From: Adiantum capillus-veneris
Taxonomy: Eukaryota > Streptophyta > Polypodiopsida > Polypodiales > Pteridaceae
Assembly: GCA_014529385.2 (NCBI GenBank)
Contig: CM043959.1
Span: forward strand, 47,193,428-47,257,427
Reading direction: 5' to 3'
DNA length: 64,000 nucleotides
Shown: one piece after another, positions 11,950-23,833 of the stretch
How the letters are laid out: the number at the start of each line of letters is the position of its first letter
How positions within the stretch are numbered: the stretch's first letter is position 1
Made by a program: the position numbers and the translations under genes
The notes under the pieces: generated by a model
What the model was told of the DNA's origin: nothing
Seen by the model: only the letters and a program-made list of their open reading frames with translations
The model's database searches: none

Positions 11950-12564
11950 GAAGCAAGTCAAAAGGTCCAAAAGACATGCAAGAGCAATATACTAAGTTCA
12001 GGGTGGATGCTTGACATCAAGAAATGGTTTGGAAGATGGGATGCATGTCACTTGGTCAAGGATGCGTTGTTCAACTCCCAAGTTAATGAGGCCTTCTTAC
12101 AACGCCAATGTATCACGGCTTGGGAGAAATCCGGAGGTTCTCGCTTCAGCCATTACACCACACACATTGCCCCAAACTATGAATCTCTCTTCTTCTCCGA
12201 ACAAGGTAACCGAACCCATCTCTACATCCTTGAGCCCATCCCGTTGAGTGCGATTTGCACCATTGCCTCCATTCGTCTTAGCTCACATTCTCTACGCTGC
12301 GAGACAGGATGTTGGGGCACTGGCGAGGAGTCTCATTGACTTTGCACCTTATGCCCTCGTCAAGTGCGAGAGAGTGAGTACCACACACTACTTGAGTGCT
12401 CAGCTTTTGACCACATTAGGTCCTCTTTTCTCCATATATTCAGCCATGAGCTCTCCCTACATACCTTCCTCTCCCAATCACGATGTAGACTCTCTATTAC
12501 GACGCTCATTTCATCCATTTTTGAGCATCGAGAGTCACTTATGACCTCCACTCACACCATGTGA
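11950..12564 (+). pseudogene. LINE-type reverse transcriptase C-terminal remnant
   Basis: One reading frame stays open from about 11950 to 12564 apart from a single TGA at 12337-12339. After a Trp-rich start it shows an R-L-S-S-H-S-L-R-C-E-T-G segment (about 12270-12305) and then LCTLC...EYHTLLEC, a C-x2-C-x9-H-x4-C zinc pattern (about 12340-12400). This order (FR/LRxSxHxLxxExG then CxxC...HxxxC) is typical of the tail of non-LTR retrotransposon polymerases. No polymerase core is visible upstream, so it is probably a 5'-truncated copy. Family assignment is by motif only. Confidence 0.6.
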
Positions 12565-12623
12565 CATGTTTATTTGGTCCCATAGGTCATATAATTTGAC
12601 CTCCGAGGATGATAATAGAACTA

Positions 12624-12658
<35 letters not shown>

Positions 12659-12670
12659 TTGTATGTGTGT

Positions 12671-12753
<83 letters not shown>

Positions 12754-12757
12754 ACAC
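12624..12757. repeat. Compound (CT)n(CA)n microsatellite
   Basis: CT repeat 12624-12650, a short spacer, then CA repeat 12673-12748 with imperfect continuation. Confidence 0.97.
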
Positions 12758-12922
12758 GAGAGATGTGGCCACCAAGTTAGGACCAAGAGCCCTAGACTTG
12801 TGGTGTTGTAGTTCTAACTTCTCTCGCAAGCCAATTTGCTAACTTCATGCTCCCTAATCAGTAGTGGCATGGGAATAGCGGAGACATCCATCTCGATTGC
12901 CGATGCCTGTGGCGTGCACTCG

Positions 12923-12925
<3 letters not shown>

Positions 12926-12988
<63 letters not shown>
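12926..12988. repeat. (GA)n microsatellite
   Basis: GA repeat of about 63 bp. Confidence 0.97.
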
Positions 12989-12989
<1 letters not shown>

Positions 12990-13144
12990 ACTTTTTGATG
13001 CATGTAAGGCTTCAATGCTTGAAGCTCAATAAAGAAGTAGTATAAATATCAAAGTATTAAATTTGAGGGTTGGAGTTCCTTTATGGCCTTCAAAAGGAAA
13101 AGTAGAGTATCCCTTTAAGTGACACATGGATGCCTCTAGGGCTC

Positions 13145-13166
13145 CTCTCTCTCTCTCTCTCTCTCT
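13145..13166. repeat. Short (CT)n microsatellite
   Basis: CT repeat of about 22 bp. Confidence 0.9.
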
Positions 13167-13566
13167 AACAAACACCAGTGTCCCATGCAAGGGTGTAGCA
13201 GATTTTCAATAGGTGTGCTCGGGGTGGTGAGAGAGTGATCCTGGATGTACTGGGTATTCAACTTTTCTACGTCTATCATGATATTCTATTTTGGGGTTAT
13301 TTGAAATTCCCAATGTTTGCAATAAGCCAAGTTTAATGTATTTTTGCCACTAAAACTGCAAATTTTTGGCTAGATTTCAAGCTTGCCAATGAAGAGAATT
13401 GACAAAGTTTTGCAAGTTTTAGTGTCAATACTGCTATCAATTTTTCAAATTCAATTTAGAATTCAAAAGACTGTTTTATTGTGCAATTTTTTATTTTAAG
13501 ATTTCTTTGATTATAATTTTTTTTTTGGTGGGTCCTATTCAAGAAACCCCCCCTCCCTCCCCCCAT

Positions 13567-13609
<43 letters not shown>

Positions 13610-14310
13610 CTCATGTTGTCCCACATAAGGTGTAGGTAGCGCCAATCGACTCCGAGATCATTTGTCTTTGACCCTTTGTGCAAAGCTACAGCATGCAATG
13701 TGCACATTTTGGGGCTAGAAGAAAAATTATACATGAAGGTGCCAAGTGCAAGATTTTAGCTCAACATTATACAATGCGTGAAATCTTTGAAAGTCCTACA
13801 TTTTTTGAAGCTCAAGTATAAATTTCAAGGCTAGAAAGGAAACATGATCTCTTTATGCTCCACACAATCTAGCCGAGCACATTCCAATGGGATTGACATT
13901 GGGGGTCATTCGGACCGTCAAATTTAGATTGCCGAGTAAATTCAGGGTGAAAAAGTAAATTCAGGCTAGCAAGTAAATTTGAGGTAGTCAAGATTGTCTT
14001 GCAACTTGCACGTCAAAGCCACGATGTGCCCTATTCAAGGCATGGGCTCTAACCACAACACTCACATGTTTTCACTAAAGATCATAGTACTCCTATGTAT
14101 TACATTGTACGTGCAGGCTGATTTGTAAATTTGGGTGCCGATCGAATGGTCTATGATGTATGTGTGTCATGATCTGTCACCTCTACCTTGATCCCATTTA
14201 ACCACATCTTTCAAAATGAGAAGTAGAGCCACACTTTACAAAAACAAAAGTAATCACCCTTTAAAATTGAAGGATGGAGTGAAACTCCATGGCCTTGCTA
14301 AAGAGTTTAA
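13167..14310. other. Non-coding, AT-rich
   Basis: No gene seen. Contains a TG repeat at 13570-13606 next to a C-rich patch. Confidence 0.6.
13570..13606. repeat. (TG)n microsatellite
   Basis: TG repeat of about 37 bp. Confidence 0.95.
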
Positions 14311-15066
14311 ATAAATATAGATATAGTACTAAGTATTGTAACTTTTTGACAAAATTGAGAATTCAAAACTAAGGCTTTCATTTTCTACAATCTCTACAAT
14401 TAGAGTAGAGTACAGTAAGAGTACTCGTACTTGCTACTTACCATTCACTTTTACATTTCAAACCAAATGACTTGCTATTTACCCTTCACTTTTACATTTC
14501 ACACCAAATGTTTCTTAAGGTTCTTGAAATGAAGGAGAGAGTAACACATGGATGTTCTCCTTTCTTAAAAATTTTAAGCTCAATTATATATAGTATAGAA
14601 TATAAATATAGAGTAGAGTACAGTACGAGTACTTGCTACTTACCATTCACTTTTACATTTCAAACCAAATGACTTGCTATTTATCCTTCACTTTTACATT
14701 TCACACCAAATGTTTCTTAAGGTTCTTGAAATGAAGGAGAGAGTAACACATGGATGTCCTCCTTTCTTAAAAATTTTAACCTCAATTATATATAGTATAG
14801 AATATAAATATAGATATAGTACTAAATATTGTGACTTTTTGACATAAATGAGAAGTCAAAACTAAGTCTTCTCATTTTCTACAATCAGAGTACTTGCTAC
14901 TTACCATTCACTTTTACATTTCAAACCAAATGACTTGCTATTTACCCTTCACTTTTACATTTTAAACCAAATGTTTCTTAAGGTTCTTGAAATGAAGGAG
15001 GGAGTAACACATGGATGTCCTCTTTTTTCTTAAAAATTTTAAGCTCAATTATATATAGTATAGAAG
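14311..15066 (+). repeat. A-B-B-A-B tandem repeat array
   Basis: Segment A (about 85 bp, from AGATATAGTACTAA to TTTTCTACAAT) occurs at about 14311-14395 and 14801-14886. Segment B (about 180 bp, from GTACTTGCTACTTACCATTC to ATATATAGTATAGAA) occurs at about 14421-14611, 14626-14805 and 14889-15066. Each B contains two tandem copies of a 41-bp subunit (CTTGCTA... to CCAAATG). Copies differ by a few percent by eye. This points to repeated unequal exchange or slippage. Confidence 0.88.
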
Positions 15067-16145
15067 GTACACTAGTTTTAAATCATACTATCTTGACATT
15101 AAGGCTATTACTTGGTTAGACAAGCACCGTTTTTCGGAATGCTCAAAGGAGAGAGGGCCACATAGTAAAATCAAAGGCCTTGAAGTAAAGTGATCATCAC
15201 CTTACAAAGCCGTGCTCATGATAGCACCAAAAATTATGACCTTTTCAAAAGCACTCACCACTCGGAGAGTTTGAGAACTCATTGTATTTGCATTGCTCTC
15301 ATTTCATCTTTGTGATTGCTAGCACATGTAGTCCTCAAGGGAGGAGGACTTTACACAGTAATTGCATGCAAATTCAGTGTGAATAGCTTGTAGCCTAGGA
15401 AGGCAATGGATACATGGCATCGGGCATCCGGGCGGGCATCATACCAACAAAGACTTCCATGACCACAAGATAGAGGGCTCCTCTTGTTGCTACAAGGATA
15501 CAAAGTACACGTGTGAAAACTACAACCTCAATGAACATGTGCAAGTTCCCTTCTGCACGGGGAAGTCAATCAGGAGGTGGTAGCCTATGATTTTATTGAG
15601 AATGAGTTACCCCTTGTTGCAACAACCACCATCATGAAGATCAAGAGTGAATCCTTAACCATCTCTTACAAAGGCACCACTACTGCAAGTGACCTTGGTG
15701 TTTCTTCCAACTGCAAGTGATCCTTGCTCTAATCATCAACATTGGCAATTTAAATTCACACACGTTTGGATGAATTGGCCTCACAAGGCTAGTTGAATCG
15801 TTGCCCTTTCAACCCAAGATAGATTGGATAGTTGAACATGATCAAAGCAAGTTCTTATAGTTGAACTCCACGAATGCAAAAACTCAAGGGTTCATTGAGT
15901 AAAAGATCAAGCAATTAGGTCTCCCCAATCTCAAAAAATAAAAATTCTTTCAAAACATATTAAGTGCATAAGTGAAGGGTGAGTTTAGGAAATGAAAAGC
16001 CAGATGAAAGTGGGAAGTCAAAAGACATATGAAGGTGAAAAATCAAAAGACATATGAAGGTGGAAAGTCAAAAGACTTTGTCTCTCCATAGAAAGAGGTT
16101 TTCTTCTCTTTTATTCTTCCTTTAGTGTTTTCTTCTCTTCAAAGT

Positions 16146-16182
<37 letters not shown>

Positions 16183-17411
16183 ATTGTATTCGTCCTTCCC
16201 AACAAATACTGTTGCAAATCTACATGCTTCGTCATTGCCAGTTGCTACATGCTATAGACTAGTGCATTGTTTTTGTTATTGTTGAGAGAATCTTTGAATT
16301 AGGAATACCTTTTAATTTTTTTGAAGCCATTAGGAATACCTTAAAAAAGATTTAAGAAAATGAAACAAGCATCTATTAAGTATGGTGGAAAATTTATATA
16401 TGGTTGGCTTGTTTACCTCCATAAAAGTCCAATTGAGGTTTCAGAGTTCATTTCTCCTATACGAGGGTCTCAAACATATTCAGCAATGTCCATAAATCTC
16501 AATACTGGACCTTGGACTAAAACATCCTTAACAATGTCCATAAAACTCAAAGATGGACAAGCACGTGAGCAAAACTCAACCTTGCTTCTCGTAGGTCTTG
16601 TATGCCTTTATACCCCTTATTTGTTGTGCTCCTTTTATAATGTCACAAAATTGTTTACTCAAGAATATCAAACATAGTGCCTTGGTGGCAAATAGTTTTG
16701 AAGCTCTACACTTCTAATTTGTACTGAAATTTTTAGATACTATTTTTTCAAAAATATCTGGAAGGCCAGGAAGTGTTGTCTTTGATAGCAACCTATTTGT
16801 GGCTAGCTTCTCAGAGATTGTTTAAGAAAGCAAGGCAAAAATATATGTAGTAAGTAAAAGGCATAACTCGGATAATTGGCTTAGGGAAACCCTCGTCATC
16901 CGATCGAGTGATGCGTTGTAAAGGATTGGGATGTTTGCAATAGTAGGTACTTGTAGCGAAGCTCGGATGTAACCCTCTATCCCTCAAGGCTCAGCTTGAG
17001 CTTGAGGCTGATTTGTAACCTATTGGTGACTTTATAATACAATCACTCACAATTGTGAGTTTTGTAAAATAAAAATAAAGAAATCAAACATTGAACGAAG
17101 AATGACATTGTGCTATGAACCATGGAAAAGGTGGAATAATGTAAGAAGGAGTGAACCTTGGAGACAACAAAAGTTTGAGGCTAGCGTGGCTTTCAAGAAT
17201 TTTGATGAGTCTGCATTTGATTTTCAAAGGTTGCTAGAGGCGTATTAGCAATGAAGTCAATGAAAACAAGTGCAATACCTAAGTTGTAAAATTGTAAGGT
17301 TTGTTATTTGTACTTGATTTCCATGCATGTGACTACAAGGCATAATATGGTTTCTGTTTCTGATCATGTTTGGAAAGATAGTGTGCTTTCATGTGGCATA
17401 TAAGTAGTGCA
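15067..17411. other. Non-coding stretch
   Basis: No supportable gene or RNA. Includes a CT repeat at 16149-16179. The sequence at 15990-16075 repeats a short AAAGTCAAAAGAC-type motif three times. Confidence 0.55.
16149..16179. repeat. (CT)n microsatellite
   Basis: CT repeat of about 31 bp. Confidence 0.95.
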
Positions 17412-17647
17412 TGCTACCATATTATGGTTGTATGCATGTGAACATACTTAGGACAACAGGGGCACTTTTTACACTCATTAAGAGTTTTTTTAATACTATT
17501 GGCTTGTATAAATGCCCATCACTAACAAGCAAAGCCTTACCTTTCTATTAACACACTCAATAATACGACTTCCCATGTTGTGTGCTCCTAGGATTCTCCT
17601 TCATCTTCTCGATCTTCATGTGAAATCTTGGAGCCATACTTCCAACA
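17412..17647 (+). repeat. Old, diverged family-A LTR
   Basis: Colinear with the family-A copia LTR: it starts TGCTACCATAT (family TGTTACCATAT), has the GTATAAATGCCCATCAC TATA region (family GTATATACGCCCATCAC), the TGTGTG/CTCC/TTCATCTTCTC tract, and ends CCAACA. It is followed by ATTGATATCTACCG where the family has ATTGGTATCAGAGC, and by some further leader similarity. So it is an ancient 5' LTR edge or related family. No matching second LTR or target duplication found. Confidence 0.65.
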
Positions 17648-18670
17648 ATTGATATCTACCGAGTAGGCTTTGTAGCTCCCCCAATGTTTCTAGCACCCTC
17701 CTGGTTCACATTCTCATATTGAGGCAAGTTTTGGTTAGCATTCATATTGATCCAGCCTCATCTTGGACTATGTCCCAATACTAGTAGTACCATACAAGCA
17801 ATTTCATCCTACTCACAATATCGTGCAAGTAGTTTAGTTCTTTTATGCAAGATTTTTGTTATTGCAATTCTTGCAAAACATGCACTTTATACTCTTTTGT
17901 GGTTGTGTTACAAGTTTGGGCACCCTGCACCCTCCTATTGTGTGTGGTTGAAATTACAATTGGGATAGCTTGCATGTAATGGTTAATTATAGTACTATCT
18001 TTTTTATTGAAACTAATAGTGAGATTGATGTGTACTAGGGTGCTGAGAGAGATGGTGAGAGGTTGATGGTTATGTTAGTAAGGAAAATTTGAATAGTTTA
18101 AGCTTTCGTTCATGCGGACTCCCAATAGTGGTATCAAAGCTTCTGGTTCAAGGTAATCATCGACTAATTTCAAGTTATAACGAGGAAGTTTGAATCGGCA
18201 ACACCGGATTTGCAAATCAAAATTCAATCGACAATAATTGGCACTCCGTCCAAGAAATTGCGCTTACTCAACCGTCACAACCGGTTATGACAAGTACTTG
18301 ATTCAAAATAACTGCTAAATTTGGTGGGTTTGCGAAGATGCGGACAAGGTGTTAACCACTTACAGACACCCTATCACCGTTGTCAGATGCCTTATCACTT
18401 TATTTGAGTCATGGACCGGGCTTGTCGATCCTATAGATGCGTAGGTGATCACCGAAGAGAAGCGCACCACTTATCTCATTTTTACATTATTTTTGCTATA
18501 ACGGGCCACTGTGGGCGCCCATGTGTGAATGGGTCAGATTCATATAGAAGGTACATTTTGACCTAAAATTCTCATTCTTGAGGTGCATGCTAAAGAAGTG
18601 CTCTTGCTCTACCTCTACCTTCTTCTCCATCGTGTGCTCATGAGTGTGTGTGTGTGTGTGTGTGTGTATG

Positions 18671-18723
<53 letters not shown>

Positions 18724-18947
18724 ATTGCGGCGGCAGTGAGGCGGTTGAGCACGGTGGAGGCGGATCCCTCTTCTTCGTGGCACAAAATCCTTCACGATGG
18801 CAAGCATAGAGCGGTGAGTGACACACACCATTGCCCACTTTGAGCTTACTAGGATAGTCTGGTTGTGTACTTGTAGCCATTCATGGCTAGCACATAGTGT
18901 TTGACAAGTCCCTAGCCGCTGACACATGCGATAGAAGCGCAAATTTT
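17648..18947. other. Degraded retroelement-like sequence
   Basis: Begins with leader-like sequence after the old LTR. Near 18130 there is GTGGTATCAAAGC, similar to an initiator-Met primer site with one change, so another LTR junction may lie there. No coding motif recognised. A TG/GA microsatellite lies at 18644-18722. Confidence 0.4.
18644..18722. repeat. Compound (TG)n(GA)n microsatellite
   Basis: TG repeat to 18667 and GA repeat 18674-18722 separated by a few bases. Confidence 0.96.
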
Positions 18948-18965
18948 TGGCGCTGTTACCGGGGA
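18948..18965 (+). promoter_or_regulatory. Primer-binding site, tRNA-Asp type
   Basis: TGGCGCTGTTACCGGGGA, two bases different from the Asp primer site of plant gypsy elements and preceded by the usual run of T. It marks a second Asp-primed LTR element, on the plus strand, with its 5' LTR to the left. About 215 bp downstream the internal region is cut off by copia element 3. Confidence 0.75.
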
Positions 18966-19181
18966 TTGCCCCGCACCAAGCTCGAGGAGCTCTCTGTGCT
19001 GCCTCGTGAAGCCATTCATGTTTGTCCTTTTGGTTTTTTTTAATAGTTTTGATTAGATTTGTTAGTGCTGCAATGTGCAGCTTTGTGCAGGTTTTGTTAG
19101 ATCTGTTAAGCTCTATAATGTGCAGGTTTGAGCATGTCTGTTACTGCTAGTAGCTCTATAATCTGCAGGTTTTTTGAAGTA
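18966..19181 (+). other. Leader of Asp-primed element, truncated
   Basis: Leader sequence with a short imperfect repeat (GTTAGAT/GTTACTG ... CTCTATAATGTGCAGG, copies near 19100 and 19150). No coding motif. It ends where copia element 3 begins. Confidence 0.4.
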
Positions 19182-19364
19182 AGGACATGATCAGTCCACA
19201 AAGGGGAGTAAGCCCAAAGCTTTGTGGAAAGCTTCGAACTTCTCACGTGACAATGCCTTTGTGGAAAGATCTGCAAGGTTGTCCAGTGTTGGCACATAAG
19301 CCAAGCTGATCTCTCTTGTTGAGAGCCTCGCCCTGACATAGTGGTAATATATCTCAATGTGCTC
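19182..19364 (-). pseudogene. RNase H C-terminal part of element 3
   Basis: The minus-strand frame ends with LGLLPFVD and a stop at 19191-19193, as in elements 1 and 2. It carries IEIYYHYVRARL and AYVPTLDNLADL, the end of copia RNase H. Its upstream half lies 10 kb away at 29716 because of the inserted family-B element. Confidence 0.88.
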
Positions 19365-19827
19365 GTTGCCCTGCAAAATACTCATAATAGCACAATACAT
19401 ATCATAAAATGATATATCGGCATGCCTGAATCATCGCACATGCACATGATCGATCTCAACACGAACAGAGAGAGATAGCAAGCGAGAGAGAGGAAGAGAA
19501 CATGCGCAGGCGCACCTCCTAGAGCGGAATGCTCTTGCACGGCGAGAGAGGAGAGAAGAGAGGAAGAAGAATGAGATGGACACTGGGTGCAATCTCCCCC
19601 CGTACAAGAGTGACCATTTCCCTCTTGCACGTATTTGATTTATAGATTTCTTGAATGGTCAATTGGTTACAAACTGGCCGGCCGGTCATAAATGGCCAAA
19701 ACTCATCAAAGGACACTTGAATAATAACATGTACATAAAATATGATATCCTTTTGCAGTAGCCTAGCTAGGTCAAGCTTTTTCCACCTGTCAGCTGCAAT
19801 AAATAGTAAAATATCAATTCCATAACA
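19365..19827 (-). repeat. 3' LTR of family-B element
   Basis: About 90 percent similar by eye to 29227-29715 and 31281-31685 (reverse orientation for the last). The LTR end lost its last roughly 18 bases at the left junction. The minus strand before it reads CAACAGAGAGGTA, a weak purine tract. Confidence 0.88.
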
Positions 19828-22431
19828 TACCTCTCTGTTGGAAAGCAACTGTCCTTAGTTGCGAAGATAAAAAAAACTGCAAACCATACTTGTCAAAAAT
19901 AGTGATTAGTATTCTATGTCAGAAATAGCACGTTGAAAAATGAAAAATTTATGAAACGAGATAACATTGCTTATGCTTGCCGTCATCCACATACTACCTA
20001 TTCTAGTGTCCCATACCACTAGAATAAGCAGTATATGTCATACCCTGATGAATCAGGATATCATTGGTCACACTCATCATTCAATAAGTCAATTTTCATC
20101 AATCTCAAGTTCACTTACATAAATAAAATCACGATAGGAGATCATCATATACCAATTCCAAATCGAATTCCAATTCCACAAGATAAGTCCAAATCCAAAT
20201 CACTTTCAGTATATACCCGAGTAACAAAATCATACCAGTTACAGTGGTGGCCAGTCACTGCAACATGATTTTGTGATCGGTGTTGCCTAAATCGGAAAAT
20301 TTACACCCGATGTGCTGCCTACATCGACGAATCTGCATTTGATATAAGTTCAAAAAGCGTGAATCTATAGTTTGTTGTTGTGTTGCCTAAATCAGCGAAT
20401 CTGCACTAGATGAGCATTGACACACTGCTTAAATCGGTGAATCTATGTGCATGTGACCAATGGACCAAGCAAGACATAAAAAGAAAACATTTTCCACCTA
20501 TTTGACACCAATTTAGAGTATGTTTCACTAACAAGGCACTTACAAACTGTGGCTTGATATCCAAAAGCACCCTAGCTCATATGAGGAGCTGCATAGCTAC
20601 TGGATAATCATGTCAATAAAATTTCATACTGTAAGCGGAGAATATAACAATGATCCCATTAAAGAGGGCAACTTGAATAAAAAAATCCCCAAAAATTTAT
20701 ACTTTATGCAGTTTTCAACTATGTATATGTGTGTATATCAGTTAATAACAACAATTGATCAACGAACATTAATTTATGGAGTCGTACGTAGATTCTAGAG
20801 GTTAAATGACAATAGGTTGCTAGCGATTAATACAGAGCATGACCCTTATGTACCTTGTTGATTAGTTAAAATGCCAACAATGATGAATATGAACATGGAA
20901 ATAAAATGCAAATACCTGTGAAACAACAATGCCAAGGTCATTTAAAGTATGCTCTCAAAGGTAGTTATGTCAAAGAGGTCCAACATAAATGTAAGCTGAG
21001 TATGTTAGTTGAAAAACTACTTAGAAATTGATTCTAATTAATGTGAGTAGAGTTGCACATATTCTAATTATACTTGACTTAGAGTAGGGTTTGAGCAAAC
21101 GAAAAGGAACTTTTGTCTATGGAAGCACATCCTCCTGAAATCCCTTATGCATGGGATGAAGATATGAAATGAGTTCGCAAAGACACAATGTACATGAGAA
21201 GTTTGTAATTAGAAACTTTACTCTTGCCGAAAGTCAAGTAAAACTACACATTACTACTGAAATGTACAAAATGTATCTTGTGTAGATGCCGAGAAGTCAC
21301 ACACAACTGCATGCTCAATGAAAAAAACAGCATGAAAAGCATGGGATAAAATCGTAATGAAAATGAGAATAGAAAAGATCAATAAGAGCCTGCCAGAAAT
21401 GCTACAGAGGCTATCGGAGAGAGTAGAGAATTGTTTACTTTTCTCACTAGACATTAATATTGCCCCATGGAAAGTGGGACTCAAATTTTAAAAGTCTCTA
21501 ATGGACTGCTAAGAGTGCCATAGATTGGAGAGGTGAAGCGCACTGTGCTGCGGACTAGTTGGCACCAGAGACATTTGCCTTGATAGATCATACGTGAGAA
21601 GGAACTGAAAGAGAGGTATGTGCTTGTCAAATGTGAGAGATTTGACATATTCGCATAATCAAGTCAATGTGGGCAAAGGACGCCACAGTGTTATTTCGTA
21701 ATAAAAAAAGAAATGGACAAAATATGTTAAAAAAACTACCTATAGTAATGTACATGGAAGGTTTTGCGGCATGTTAGCCTAGAGTTGGTTATAAATTTAC
21801 TCTGCTCGATTGCAAACTATAGTTGATAGGAAGAAAGATCGGTAAGAATGACAACATATGTGCACCAAGAATAATAAGTTCTTAAAGGAGAATCCCCAGT
21901 GCATGAGGGGTCAGGATTGATCATGCTAAGTTCGGGACTCTTAAGAGAGCAGAACTGTTAGTAGAATTATAATAACACAATTTTGGGGGGCTTAAATGCC
22001 AAAAATTACAATAAGGATTGCAGGGGAGTGTTATCACGGCACCCCCACGAAAAACTCCCCGAATCGTGTGAACCATGCATGCAAGCAAGGGGCATTAAAA
22101 TCAGCTCGGCACCTTTTAATATTTGAGTGCATTTTGCACGCATTGCTGCGATGCAACGTCTAACCATTTGATCATAATTTCACCATCGATCTTGTTATTA
22201 GTATTTAAAAAAAAAATCTTTTTAACAATAGAAATAAAATAAATGCTTAACTTGGTTGCAGACAACGTCCTTCGACTTGCCAACAATTATCATTGCTATT
22301 CTATCGGCCAGTCAGTTACATTGCAGTCAATTTCAATGTAGCCAATCATTGCTCCAATCATTGCACGCAAAATTAAGCTAGTGGCCAACATTGCGATGCA
22401 ATAGCCGACCGGGCAAAGGCCGGTGCTCTAG

Positions 22432-22632
22432 GGTACCCTGCACTATCAAAAGTCAATCACTGGCCTCATCAAGAAGCTGCTTCTTTTCCATGGGGGCAGG
22501 AGAAGGCAATATGCGGGTACAACACAAGGGGCAAGGATGACGGGACATACTGAATTGAGGACGAAGTATCTACGACTGATTTCAAAAGGTGGAGCGATTG
22601 ACTTCACGCTCATAGCCCCGTCGACAACCTGG
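22432..22632 (+). other. Possible exon-like open stretch
   Basis: A plus-strand frame is open for 67 codons from a stop at 22429 to a TAG that overlaps a candidate donor site (CTG|GTAGG at about 22632). It is followed 70-80 bp later by a pyrimidine-rich tract and a TACAG acceptor. I recognise no family. The phase with the next open frame does not fit cleanly, so this is only suggestive. Confidence 0.2.
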
Positions 22633-22742
22633 TAGGAAAGTGATGCAACCAAGAACCCCATACACACTCGTAGACGTAGCCTTCATTCTTTTGCCCTATA
22701 GATCTTACAGGAAGCCCTCCCGACCTTCAAGCCTCTGCACCT

Positions 22743-22898
22743 ATGGAAGAAGCCCTACTAGCCATTGCAGTTCCCCATGTCGTCATCATTGTCGTGGTTG
22801 TGATCATGGCCTTCATCCTATTCATGATTCTCTGCTGCGTCTATCCCTGCTTGCGTGACTGCTTCAACTGTGTTCGAAGCTGCCAGCTCCCTTATTAA
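22743..22898 (+). CDS. Small single-pass membrane protein ORF, Cys-rich tail
   Basis: 51 codons from ATG 22743 to TAA 22896-22898. Residues 12-34 are almost all Val, Ile, Phe, Leu and Met, a clear membrane helix. The tail has six Cys (residues 31, 32, 36, 40, 43, 47) with Arg residues. The frame is open upstream to a stop at 22677-22679, and a good acceptor (pyrimidines then CTTACAG) lies just before, so it could be a last exon instead of a whole gene. It runs opposite to the family-B element that contains it. It may be a captured host fragment or chance; no family recognised. Confidence 0.3.
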   Translation: MEEALLAIAVPHVVIIVVVVIMAFILFMILCCVYPCLRDCFNCVRSCQLPY

Positions 22899-23002
22899 TG
22901 GATATGCATTATGCAGTTGTTCCTTCTTCAAATTTCTGATGGTCTTTGTACAGTGGTGTCAACTATGTGCATAATAGATCTTATCGTCTTTTTCATGGTG
23001 TT

Positions 23003-23012
23003 TGTGTGTGTG

Positions 23013-23053
<41 letters not shown>
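23003..23053. repeat. (TG)n microsatellite
   Basis: TG repeat with one CG interruption. Confidence 0.95.
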
Positions 23054-23055
<2 letters not shown>

Positions 23056-23395
23056 CTGCTAGTAGGCCAAGGAGAGAGAGTGCGAGAGCCGAGAGGCTAC
23101 TGGATTGAGACTTGCAGGAGGTGGAGTTGAATCAAACGCAGCAGTCAAATGCGCCCACGGGGTGAGAAACGGGGTGGGGATGGTTGAAGATGAGAGGGAG
23201 AAAGATGGATGGCTGTATGCGAGCACATGTAGAGAGAGAGAGTTGATAGCTCATATCAGAGAGCCAAACTTGATCAACCAAGAGAAAAGAGAAGGGTGTG
23301 TGTGGGTGGGTTGGCAAAGCAAAACTGCTACAGCCGCAAGGGAGTGGGGGTGAGACATTGCTCTGGCGGCTTCAACTGCATGCCAACTGATGAAG

Positions 23396-23397
<2 letters not shown>

Positions 23398-23433
<36 letters not shown>
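23398..23433. repeat. (GA)n microsatellite
   Basis: GA repeat of about 36 bp. Confidence 0.95.
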
Positions 23434-23437
<4 letters not shown>

Positions 23438-23591
23438 TGGTAAATGGGTACTCCGTTAATCTCTTGATGATCGAATTGGCTTGCCTGGACTAGGCTACGA
23501 AGGAGCTCACGTTGCTTGCCTCTGAGCCTCACAAAAACAAGTTGAGGGTCGTTCCCACTAAGCTAAGAGATGGTGGTCTCCTCCCTTTTTC

Positions 23592-23819
23592 TGTTACCAT
23601 ATACATGTAGTAGTGATGTGTGTGAACACACTAGGACTGCCGAGGCATTTTTTTCCCTCTTTAGGAGGTTTTTCCCCCCGTGCATTGTATATACGCCCAT
23701 CACTCTAGGGCTATCGATCTTTCCATTGCACACTAAGTAACACACTCTCTATTGTGTGCCTTGAGCTTCCTTCATCTTCTCCAAGCTGTGTGTGTTTCTC
23801 TGCAACCCTAAATCCAACA
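23592..23819 (+). repeat. 5' LTR of copia element 2
   Basis: 228 bp, TGTTACC...CCAACA. A TATA-like GTATATAC lies at 23687-23694 and would drive the element's transcript. Confidence 0.95.
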
Positions 23820-23821
23820 AT

Positions 23822-23833
23822 TGGTATCAGAGC
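23822..23833 (+). promoter_or_regulatory. Initiator-Met primer-binding site, element 2
   Basis: TGGTATCAGAGC, two bases after the LTR end. Complementary to the 3' end of initiator tRNA-Met. Confidence 0.93.

Larger units (their letters stand above)
19828..23586 (-). other. Internal region of family-B element, 3' part
   Basis: No reverse transcriptase, integrase or gag motif found in any frame. AT-rich with short open frames only. Contains TG (23003-23053) and GA (23398-23433) microsatellites and a possible captured small membrane-protein exon at 22743-22898. Confidence 0.65.

Noticed and set aside
14311-15066. CRISPR-like regular repeats
   Set aside because: Units are long, directly tandem and without unique equal-length spacers; a plant tandem repeat.
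18128-18140. Primer-site-like GTGGTATCAAAGC
   Set aside because: One mismatch to the initiator-Met site but no LTR partner or coding sequence to confirm it; noted only in the region entry.
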